From Strigops habroptila (lineage: Eukaryota > Chordata > Aves > Psittaciformes > Psittacidae), in assembly GCF_004027225.2 (NCBI RefSeq), contig NC_046358.1, positions 7,161,284 through 7,225,283 of the forward strand: a DNA stretch of 64,000 bases. Reading direction: 5' to 3'. The position numbers and the translations under genes are program-made. Positions 51,101-63,100 of this stretch are shown here, piece after piece (the first letter of the stretch is position 1; each line of letters begins with the position of its first letter). The notes below the pieces were generated by a model. The model was not told the origin of the DNA and searched no databases. It was given only the letters and a program-made list of their open reading frames with translations.

Positions 51101-54100
51101 TCAGTTAACATGCACAGAATCTACCCTACAATAGTTCCCCAGGCAACCCTGCGACCTTGGCATATGCCAAGGTAAACTGAATGGAGAGTGGAGCAGAGTG
51201 GGGACACTGCAGCCAGGCTCTGTTACAACTCCTGCAGATAGTGAAGACACCATGTACGGATAAACCACCAGGCAGCTGACAAACAAGGGTTGTCAAGTAA
51301 GACAATTTCACACCAAAATATGTATGACTAGAGCCACTCAAGCTCCATGGCATATATTTAAACTCCATAATCATGTAGAGTTGAAATTCCATAGGTGTTT
51401 AGTTAAGAAACTGAAATTTGCATTACTGTGAAAGAGCCTGAACAGATTAACAAGGGCCTCTTAAAGGGTCAGGAGACCTGAGAAACAACAGTGATTTATG
51501 AGAACTGATAGCTGGAGAGGCTTTGGCCTTGTGGGCAGACTTAAGAAAAACAAGACTGAGGAAGAACAGAATCGAGGAAAATAAAACTGAGAAAAACAAG
51601 ATTAATGAACCTCTAATCAAGAAAGACCATCCTTGAAGTCTGCTACATCCTGACAACATTTGGACAATCGTCAAAATACGTTTTTCACGAGTGAGAAAAA
51701 CAGGATTATGTGTCTTTTTGGTGAACTATCCCCATTATAATCTTGTTTTAATACAAAACCCACATCCACAGGTCAAAAGACCCCTGCCCAGGTCAGGAGA
51801 GCCTCCCCTGAGCATACGTAGCTAAGCATTAGTTATGCAATCCTTCTGCAAATTAGTTGACCAATTAAGGGTTATGTCCTTATGCAAATTAGTTGACCAA
51901 TTGGTAAATGGTGGAAGGGTTACAGGGAGTTACTAATTTGAATTAAATTGTACAAATATACAGAATTAGGAGGGTGTGGGGGGGTGATTACCTGCTGTAT
52001 TCAGCGTTGGTGCAGCCTCACCTGGAGTTCTGTGTTCTCGCAATTCAAGAAATTGCAAGAAAATCCCAGAATGGTTTGGGTTGAAGGGACCTTAAAGCTC
52101 ATCCAGTTCCAACCCCCTGCCACGGGCAGGGACACCTTCCACTAGAGCAGGTTGCTCCAAGCCCCTGTGTCCAACCTGGCCTTGAACACTGCCAGGGATG
52201 GGGCAGCCACAACAAAAGAAGGATGTGAGGCTCCTTGAATGCATCCAGAGGAGAGCAACAAAGCTGGTGAAAGGGCTGGAAGGAATGTCCTGGGAGCAGC
52301 GGCCTATGGGCTTGTCTAGCTTGGAGAAAAGGAGGCCGAGGGGTGACCTCACTGCTCTCTACAGCTTCCTGAGGAGGGGAAGTGGAGAAGAAGGTGCTGA
52401 GCTCTTCTCCCTGGTATCCAGGGATAGGACATGTGGGAATTGTTCAAAGCTACACCAGGGGAGGTTTAGACTGGACATTAGGAAGCATTTCTCTACTGAG
52501 AGGGTGGTCAAACACTGGAACAAGCTTCCCAGAGAGGTGGAAAATGCCCCAAGTCTGTTAGTGTTCAAGAGGCACTTGGACAATGCCCTTAACAACATGC
52601 TTTAACTTGGTCAGCCCTGAATTGGTCAGGGAGTTGGACTACAAGAACCAGACTATTGTTGTACATCCCTTGCAACTGAAATAGGCTATTCTATTTATCA
52701 AGCTTATGTTCCCTAAATCTTCGGAGCGCATGGCCCATTGAGTTTTCCCTTGCTTGTCCCCATCCAAAAGATTAACAAAACCAAAGACAATAGAGAATAA
52801 TGATTTGGCAAATGCTGCTGAACTGCACAAGCAAGAAAAAAAAAAATCACCAGTCTCATTTTTTCATTCTAGCAGCACTGGCAATAAAAGCTTCCTCTTT
52901 CCTTACTTGACTCAGGCTTCATTTTAACCAACTTGTTCTGTTGTTTCAAAATTCATCAAACATACTAAGATATCCGGGACATCTTTTACCCAAGTTATAT
53001 ATATCCTCTATTGTATAACAAGAACCTCTATTTGTAGTTCTTCAATATTTCGATTTCAAATGAGCTATTAGGAAATACCAGCAGAAGCACTGATGCCAAC
53101 TAAAGTTTGCATGTCTCCCAAGTCAGTGTTAAAAAACGTCCTTAACTACAGCAATCCGATCACTGCATAGTGCCATGTGCTTAAGAACACCCAACAAACA
53201 TCTCAAGATGGGCAAAGCACAGCTCACAGTTGAGTCTTCAGAAGATGCCTCACTCAGTCACTCACTGAAGCCATCTGCTGCCTGCACTTCATGATGGCAT
53301 CCCATTTGGAAGGTATCTTCAAGTGCTGCATCAAACACTCCCGTAACGTGCAGACACGGTGTGGAAGGAAGCCGCCTGTTGCCATTGAGAACTGCAGAGC
53401 ATCAGCAACCTGTGATGGGAGGGATCAATATGCCATGACCAGTGTCTGGTAACCCAAAGCAAAGAGTGTGGAGGTTTTACAGTGGGGATGCAGGAGAGAA
53501 GCAAAGTACACTGCAAACAAATTAATCCTCATTTTGACTGCATACAGTTGCAGAGCTAGTAAACTGACCCCTTTGGCAGCACCAACTCAGCCCCTACAAG
53601 AGTAGAGACCACAGAATTGTAACTGGCCTCCTATTGTAAAGATAAATTGCAAGACCAAATCCCCATTCCTTACTATCTCTAAGATCTTAAGGGGCAGAGG
53701 GAGTCTCTTCCTGTTGAATACCAAAGGCAAACAAGCTGGTATGATTTATTAATGACTAAAGCTGCCTCTAAGACAGCAGCTAAATAGCTGACTGCTGCTT
53801 TCTCTGGGAGAGAAGCCAGGTATTTGCCAAGCTTACCAGAAGAAAGCGCTAAGCCAATCCATTCACTGAATTTCCAAGGAATAAAAGATTGTATGAAGGT
53901 ATTATGAAGAAAATGCAAAATGTAAAAGCATCACAAGTAGAACAATCAATACTGGACTAAGGAAAGAAATGTCAGACCTCCTGTGTTCTGTGGTGGGACA
54001 GAAAATCTGGGACTGCCTCTATTTCTGCTAGGCTCACTACATTGCTGCAGTCCACAGAACTCTAAAATCACGAGGTAAAAAGGGGCAGGAAACACACCTA

Positions 54101-57100
54101 GGGAAAGGATCTGCAACAATTCAAACTGATGAGTTAACTGAAGAGAAGAAAATGAAGATGATCCAGTTAACACTGAACTTCACTGGATTATAAGCACAAA
54201 CCACCAGGCTTCATTACTCATTGCTGAACAGTCCTTTATATTGTACTTCTGACCACTAAAACTTTCACTCTCAGTGGTCAAACACAGGTGAAGAGGAACC
54301 TCAAGAGAGACCTTCTCAAAGCAAGAAGTTACTTTTACTCAAAGTCAAACCAAAGATGATATTCAAATCTATGGAAAGATATTCTATTCTTCTAGATCGT
54401 TAGAGAGCTTCTAGTAAAAAAATTTCAATGCTTTCCAAACAAGGAGAGAAAACACTTAAATATTTAAACAAAAATGAAAGCATCTTTGTGATCAATATTC
54501 ATAAAAATCCTCATCTGAATGAACAAGGTTATAGAACAAACTTGCCCACAATGAAAACAATGTTTTAGCTTTCACTGTGAAAAGTTTTGTTCAAAGTCAA
54601 TGTGTGCTCATGGTTCGGATTCAAGGCCAGAAAAATTACAGCACTCTAAAAAGTAGTGTATGTGGAACCAGACAGCAACAGTGACTCCTTCACTTGTACA
54701 TTTTGTGATTCACTCTTGCATGGACCACTGTTTCATGGGAAGTCTACAGCTGCCAAATTTTCGTTACTCTTTCAGCACACACCTCTAGGAAGAATTGTGT
54801 TATTTCTCATGGTAGTACACAGATATGCAACCAACAACATTTTACAATAAGCAGTGATTTCAGAGTGTGAGAATGCTCTAGCCTCATGATGATGATGATA
54901 GAAGTGTCCCAGAAGGCAGTGTTAGGGATGCAAGCACTGACAACAACCAGTTGTGTGGTCACTACACAGCTTTTTAGGCTGCTATAACCCAACAGGGATC
55001 GTGTCCCCCTTCTGCCTCCCAGGCAGTCAAATGTGAAATAGCAGTATCAGACTTCCACAAACATTATAATTCAAAGTTAGTTCAACAGGTGATGCTTAAG
55101 GACTGTAAGAACATCAAAGGGGCAGACAGTGAACATCAGAAACCTTTCACTGCCAACCTCTACATGGTGTGTTAATTATATTAGGTGACTTACTGCAAGG
55201 AAGAAACAGTTGCAGCAACTGGCCAAAACCAGGGATAAGTAACACTTTTCAAATGATGCAGGCAGGATCCCAGCTAAACCAGAATTCTTCATTCCACTGC
55301 TGTGCTTTTTAAGCAGAGTCTCACTTGTGCACACAGCCTGTTCCAATTTTAACAACACTGAGAAGCTGTCTCTAAGAAGCGCTTCACAAAAAGCATCTAT
55401 GAGAGTTTGCTCAGAGGTATCTCCCAGTTATTTGCTCCAGCAGTAGAAGACAAGGCAGCTTAATTCCACAGAATCAGGTACACTGCGGGGGGGCCAAAAC
55501 CAGGCTACCTCACTAGCTTACTGACATCAGAAGTAGGATTCAGGCCAAGGAATCAGAGTAATTGAATTTAAGTCTAGAGATCTATTAGTGCAAGGATATC
55601 ACACATGTCAGCTTATACAAGACAGCAGAACAATGAGTGCAATTCTGTGTACTTTGGACCTGAGGGTGGATAGCTCTGGTTAGTTATTTCCACTGTTCCA
55701 GTTACATTCTAGCCAGTCCAGTTGAGAGCAGTGGTGGGAATTTTCACCCCTATGCTTTTCATGCAGTCAAGACTTAACACTGATACTGATTGACATTTCA
55801 TCTGTAACGGAATAACATAATTTTTAGGGGCAAAAGGCCTAACTAAGATCAGAAACGGACTGAGAGAAACCTGCTGTATAAAGCTTACTACACAGCTCAG
55901 ATTAGGACTTTGAAGTGCTACTGTTATCTATGACATGAAAAGTCCGTATATACAAGGACAAGTCATACATAAATATGTCTAACATATCAATGCCCATTAT
56001 GAAAGATCATAGCCATGATGTTATTTTTATCCTCTCTCAAAAGGCTCTAATTCTCCTGTTAGTCACACATTAACTACCACAACTACCAGGGCCAGCACCA
56101 GCAAAAACAGACCTTTGTGGTAACCTGGCCTGTTCTCTCACTTTAACCACTGCTTTTGAAAGGGGCAGAAAGAAGAACAAAGAATATAAAGCAAAAGCTG
56201 ACCTGGCTTCTGTTTAAGTCACAGCAGCCTCAGGTTGTGCCAAGCCTAAGCAAGACGAGTTAATACATCTTAACTCCCCCCCTCACACATACACATTAAA
56301 CTTGCTACTAATATTATGTATTAACTACCTTTTAAAATGGGTCTACAAAAGACTAACACTATCATCACTGCCTGCTGGTTCATTTTAGCTAGAACAACAC
56401 TACTACAGTTACATGGTTCCACAACTGTCACATTCTAGTAATGTTAAACCTTCTCTAAGAGAATGTCCTGAACAAGGCTGAAGTTTCTCCTGTTGCAACT
56501 TTTGTTTCCAACCAGGATATTCTGAGGGTACCTGTGTATCAAAGACGTTGAAGAGGACGACACCATACTGGTGGAAAAGGCAGTCTGAGATCCAGCGGCA
56601 ATCATGCATGACCTGAAGCAAGAATGGGCTGTCAGACAAGCTTGTCTCCAACTGCAGCTTTTTTGGTGCAGCTAGATCATTACATATGTATATGACCTCT
56701 GCCACCACAAATACCCTCACTCACCCCTTACCTTCAAGATGTTTTTATCTTCCAGCAACATCTGTAATCCATTTTTGAAAGCCTGTGGTCCCAGAAGGAA
56801 GATATCAAATAGAAAAATGCGGCTCTTTGATGCTATCTACAACAAATTCAGTTGCAGAGAAAATGAGTGAGGGACAGAAGAACAACAGATGTGAAAGCAG
56901 CAGAGAGCATACTGTTACCCACAAGCCATAAACTCCTACGTAGAGGTTGTGTTGGGGAGACCAGGTTTGGTTTCCTTAATGCTAATTCATAGACAAGTCT
57001 TGCTTTTTCCAGAGATGCTCTCTGGAAGAGATTCACAATAATTAGAAAGAATGGCCCTGGTGTCTATTATATAAGTTACACACAGCATTTTGAGAGATAT

Positions 57101-60100
57101 CAAGAGCAAACCCTATGCACAGTACTTAAATTCCTACACTTATTATGGTGACATTCTTAAACAACCGCTTCCAATAGAATTCTTGTACCTATGACATTCC
57201 CTTCATTGTCAAAGACCAAAGAAATAAAGGACATAATTTTCCATCCTAGCACTTCAAACAGGATATAAAATTTAGGTTTTGCCTATGTTCGGATTCATAA
57301 TGGTTTAACAAAAGCTGTAATTTGAAAGCAATTTAGTCATACCAAAGCAAACATTTTGTGGACACTTAACTCTGCATAAACGAGTTAAGTTTGAAGCATG
57401 AACTCATGGACAAGTTTTTGGTTTGAATAAACATTCATTTTAAAACCTATCTAAAAATAAACTAAGACAATTTTAAGCTAACATATTAAGCTACTCTCCT
57501 TTCAGTCCCTTCCTTTTCAGATATTGATAATATTGCAGCTAATTAAGATATTGTATCATCTCTAGATGGACTTTACTCCTTCAATTATACTGGTGTTGAG
57601 ACTAGGTCTTGCAGTTTTTTCAATAGGTAACAGCTGTACTAGTGTAATACCTCTACCTGTGTACACATTTATAAAGATGGCAAACCAAATATGCTACCCT
57701 GCTATATACAAATGTATACAGCACATACAAGTTTAGTAATTTGAATATTGCCTTATAAAGGCCTAATTCTTTCCATAACAGATATTTTATTAAACGCCTG
57801 ATCCGTCTTAAGAATATCATATCCCAAAACAGCCACGTGAGTAAGTGTCGTTGTCCTGGGTTCAGCTGCAGCAGTCATTTTTTGTCCTTCTTAGTAGCTG
57901 GTGCAGTGCTGTGTTTTTGACTTTCAGCCTGGGAACAACGCTGATAACTCCGATGTTTTTAGTTATTGCCAAGTAATGTTTACTCTGACCAAGGACTTTC
58001 TCAGTCTCATGCTCTGCCAGGGAGGAGGGGGAGCCGGGAGGAAGCAGAGACAGGACGCCTGACCCAAACTGGCCAAAGGGGTATTCCATACCACAGCACG
58101 TCAAGCCCAGTAAATAAACTGGGGGGAGTTACCCGGAAGGCTCAGATCGCTGCTCGGGTCGGGCTGGGTATCGGTCGGAGGGTGGTGAGCAATTGTATCC
58201 TCTCCCCTTGTTATTTCCCTTATCATTATTATCACTGGTGGTAGCAGCAGTGGTTTTGTATTATACCTTAGTTACTGGACTGCTCTTATCTCAACCCGTG
58301 GGAGTTACATTCTTTTGATTCTCCTCCCCATCCCTCCGGGAGCGGGGGGAGGAAGAAGCGGGGGAGTGAGGGAGCGCCTGTGTGGTTCTGAGTTATCGGC
58401 TGGGCTCAAACCACGACAGTTATAAGCACAGGCTAATCTCCAAATTTTTCTCAGTCGTGCCTCTGTTTATGGGCACATATTGGGAAATACCTGCCTCTTA
58501 CCTCAAGCCATGAGAGTTTTCCATAACGACACAAATTAACACCTTCTCCTGCTATACTGACCACACATTGCTGTTTCAGGTGCAGCACCTAATGAAAAAA
58601 AAGCAGGGGTAAAATAAGTAGTGCCAGAGGATGATAGACAGAGGGACATATCATAAACCTGGTATTTTCACAGACAAAAAGTTTTCAGACAATTAAGATA
58701 AAGCAATCTGTAGTGCACATGTAACACAAGTAGAAAGCATAAACAGAAAGTAAAAAATCAGCTTCTTTTTGAAGCGACAGTTTGTTTCCTCTGTAAGCAG
58801 AGAAATCTCTTCCTGTGGCGAAGGGCTTTTTCCTCTGTATGTGCAATAGATTTACCATAATAAGAACCCAAATCCCAACTGATGTTACTACAAGACAAAA
58901 TGGCATGGAGGACCTGTAGTATTACTGGTACAATTCAGGATGTAAAAAATGTTATAAAATGTAATAAAAATATCTGTCATTGGCTATGAGTTTGGAAACA
59001 AACTCATACTTTCTACCAAAAGCTGAGTTTGGAAACACTCACTTTCTACCAAGTCCACTCATGTTATACATGATTTAAGAGAAAAGTCCAGGCATGTCTG
59101 GAGTTTCAAACACCTACAAAAACAATGCAATCAATTCCCTCTCCAAATGCCAACAAATCCTCACGTTGTCCCCTTCCTAAACAAAATAATTACGCAGTAA
59201 TACTGACCCTTCACCTCGGTTACTGGTCATACAGTCTGAAAAATGGCAACCAACACACACTGATGCAGACTCACATCCACCCAGACTCACATGCACTGCC
59301 CTTTTTCCTTGCATCTGTGCCCACTTTAAATGTATTTTGATGCCACCAGAGATACCATTTCTACGTGACTTAAAAAAGCCAGTTACTAGCTATTGCTCAA
59401 ATTTTACTACAGTCTGCAAAAGCGATTTCCAGTATGAGGTCCTGGAAGCAGTGCTCACATCCTGCCACCTAATGGAACTGAACAGGCTTAGAAGTCATAC
59501 ATGCTGCGTAAGAGCTTTTATCAGTACTTACTGCTGGGCCAAATTTCTCCTGGAAAGAATCAATAACTGTGTACTCCACATTCTCTTCTTCCTTCTTTTC
59601 TAAAAGGAAGAAAAAAGAGATCATTAGATGCTTCCTCTACTTGAATGAACTTTGCACAGGGTGTGTACTTCAGGTGTATAATCAATTTCCTGGTTTAGCT
59701 GCTCAGTTATTCCCCCTCTACATCCTGAACATACCCAAAGAGGTTACTGAACCATCCGATTCAGATATGTACAGTCTAGAGCATGACCCAAAATTCTGGG
59801 GTTTGACAGAAAGACTGGCTTGTTGTTATGCTGCATAAAGGAAACAAAAAAAGTTTCAGTTTAAAAAATTACATCTGGGGTTTTTCTGGGGGCTGTATTT
59901 TTGTTTTTTAAAGAAGGACCCTAATTCCCAGGCTTGTCCAGGGAAGGAAAAAGATTGTAACAAAGACAAAACTAACAGACAGTGCCACCACAGAACATGG
60001 GTAACTAAGTGGTCAAGGAGGTAATGAGAATTTAAGCCAGATTATAATATTTTAAACACCTGCTTAACAATGTCTAATGAACAGACAAAGAAGGATTCTC

Positions 60101-63100
60101 TTAAAAGATTCTCCCTTCTCTTTAGGTAAGACGCAAATGTTAATAATAAACTCTAAAATAATAGTCAATTTAATGATTGTAAGAACAAATGTTTAAAAGC
60201 TCCCCCAGATCACATCAACCCTTGCTCATTTTCTCCCCCGCTACCCAGGTAAATGCAGCTAACCCTCCTTTAACCTATGTGGGTCTTGCACTTTTGTCAC
60301 AGGTCTATGAACAGAAGGAGCTCATCATATTTTGCATCTCTACCTGTATATTTTATACAGGAAGAAGCACACAACAAAATCAATGCAATCAGGGACAGCC
60401 AGCACAAAAGCAAAGAGTGATAATCTTGCTGAGCTTTGAGTTATCTATCATGCCACATACATTTCAGGAACAAGTAGAAGATTAAAATAATCACCAGAGA
60501 GGAATGCTTACTGGCTAAAGCACTTTGATTTCCCCCTAAGTTGTGCTGCTCAGCCACATTTACAGTTGATGAGAGCTACAGGATAAACATTCTGGAAAGC
60601 AGATGAGTTTCCGTCTGATGTTGTGAACATTTGTGCAGGCAAAGAGCATGTCTGCCAATAACAAGCTCTGTGCCTATCTTTCTGTGACCACTGTTCTTTG
60701 AGAACACATCCTGTTCTGGTACAGGCAAACCAAGAGATGACAGCCTCCGGGAAAGATGTCCGACACAGACTAACTGCATTGCTTGACTAATATCCACATT
60801 ACCTGAGAGGGAGGATTTTAAGCTATTCGAGGCTCTAAGCTGGCTCTCTAAGGAAACAGGAGGAGAACTACAGGGTCCACAATCTGCTGGTCCTGTGTCT
60901 GCTTTTTTGTTCCCTTCAACAGCTGAAGTGCACCTGCATGAACAAGGCAACCATACATAGAAGATGTCAAAACATGACACATTCCACCAGCATGAACATT
61001 TTAATAAAGAAAAATATTTCTTCCACTGCCATCTACTTGTGTCCAGACAATGAACCGCTGCATATGATGCAACATCCTTATCCAGTGTGCATGGTTCTTA
61101 CAGAAGATCTTGAAGCTACCCAACTTTAAGCTTATCTTGCACAAAAGGGCCTTTATTTCATATAAAACTTCACATTTATTCTGAAAGTAAAAGGTGAAAG
61201 CAGAACCTGAGTAGGTGTTTACTGTCAAGGTCAGCAATGGTTTCAAGGGAAGAGAGTTCGAAGAATGAAGTACCTGAGCTGAGCCCAAGAACCACACAAT
61301 TTAAATATCTGTAAGTCTTTCACACTGAATCAGTAATATTTGATCCATTATTTAGTTACTGTAATTGGAGGGTGATTTTAGAAGTTCACCAATACATAAA
61401 CCAGTTATATCCACTGAAATTTTACTGTAATCAAATGGAAGTTAGTATATAATTTTCATTATATTGATATAAAACTATCCCATTATGATTACAGAACTCA
61501 AATTATGTACATATCTAAGTAGAATAAAAAATTAAAAAAGCCTTTCTGATAAGCCTTCAGGTGTAGCTGAAGAATCTTGTACCTAAAAATCTATATTTAA
61601 AGGATTAACACGGCAATCTTACTGAGGTGACCATATTAATGTATGTCTGAACGTAGGCTTACTTAACAGGGAGAAAGAAAATAGCAGCAAAGACGACTGC
61701 TGCTAATCACAATTCTATGTGCCTTTTAACTATATTTTAAGGACTATTCAGTAGACAACACTTCATTCCTACTTTTTTTAATAGAAAGAATAAACTATTC
61801 AAATATGGTCTTGTGAGAAGACTCAAACCAAAGCTGTTTAGGAGCATGGGTCAGCAGGAGTTTGAACCGTATTTTTACCAGCTTCCCAAAATCACATTAA
61901 TATATTATTTGAGATCATCTGTTTAAACCTAACCTTCCCTGTGTGATTGTCCTGGAACTGTTCCACTACGGAAGAAATGCTTATGGGAAATCCTCCCTGA
62001 AACCACAAGCTGACAAGGAAACAAGCTAAGCAAATTCTTCTACAGTGGAGGTCTTCCACTAACCACCTCTATACAGCAGAGAAATACAAACTTAGCACAG
62101 CTGAGTCTGAACATCAGTATCATGCTAAATGTAAGTGCTGGCTCCCTTAGCAAGCCCATCCCACCCCTTCTCCTACCATGAAAGGAAGGAAACTCTTCAA
62201 CATACTCAGAGAGCACTGTTGTTCCCTTCCCTGAATCTGAGTCATCCAGCAATTCCACTGCAATAGAAAAAAACAATTTATACTCCAGTGTTGACATGCA
62301 CTTGTTATCTCTCCCCCTACCCCCCAAAAAAAGGAGAACCATAACTAATACTAATCACCATAGGATATGGCCATACATGTGAAAAAATAAGTCGAACTCA
62401 AAGTGTAGTTTAAATGGTTTAAAAATCACTCTGATATACAAATCTATATAAAATAACTTCCATGGGTAGTCTAGGCAAGGTGCATTTCAGAACACTACCA
62501 GTTAAACGAGACTAATGGTTTAGCATCCCACCAAAACAAAGTCAGTATCAAACAACAATTACTTCGAAGACTACAAGGAAATTACTTTGAAGGTACAAGG
62601 AAAAAGGCAGACTACAGTCAGTTAATCACTGGGTAAATCCAGTAACTGCCTTCTAGATATTTTCCCCTCAGAACTTTGCTCCTTGTCTCCAAAGAAAAGC
62701 AGATGCCAACGGAAACGCACACGACCTTTATACACTAGAAACATTTTTCTTAAATAATTCCATATTCTTATCACAAGTGAATCACAGAAAGAGGCTCAGA
62801 TAAACAGACCATTTAATAGAGATGCTTTTGCCTGTGTGAGTAAAAGCAAAACTGAGATAACTAGAATTTTAAGCAACTTCACTGACCAGCAAACTATTAA
62901 CGAATGTCTTGCACATATAAGAACATACACAATGAATGTAACTTCCCTTCAGAATATAAACATACAATTATATAGTTGAGATAGTGCTTATCTCAACTGA
63001 TTACCTTCAGATGGGTTACTTTTATTAATGGTCTTATTGGATTTTATTATTTAACTAATAAGCTTTAATGCAGTACAGTCACTAGACCTTCACAGAGTGG

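Larger units (their letters stand above)
49970..52697 (+). repeat. Old plus-strand CR1 LINE, split by three insertions
   Basis: Sense CR1 ORF2 sequence appears in order in four pieces: 49970-50116 (CTTCTATGATAAAGTCAC; LDFSKA block), 50667-50990 (INDLDAG then FADNT, a mutated FADDT active-site box), about 52000-52060, and 52206-52697 (AGAGGAGAGCAACAAAGCTG to the ATTCTATTTA 3' end). Order and orientation are preserved, which indicates one ancestral insertion later broken by other elements. Confidence 0.85.
48974..53265 (-). other. EXD1 intron 9
   Basis: A 4.3-kb intron. Most of it (49970-52697) is a nested retroelement composite described in separate entries. The flanks 48974-49969 and 52698-53265 hold no recognised feature. 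Confidence 0.75.

Noticed and set aside
52198..52605. 135-codon plus-strand open frame with RLDIRKHF and [10 protein letters not shown]
   Set aside because: This is the C-terminal region of CR1 ORF2 in the old plus-strand copy, not a host gene.
50117..58418. The two LTRs as the ends of one endogenous provirus
   Set aside because: EXD1 exons 7, 8 and 9 and ordinary intron sequence lie between them, with no retroviral genes.
60848..60980. Extension of the frame upstream of EXD1 exon 4, with an acceptor-like ATGCAG near 60924
   Set aside because: Joining exon 3 to that acceptor in the required phase reaches a stop codon. The acceptor at 60848 keeps the frame open.
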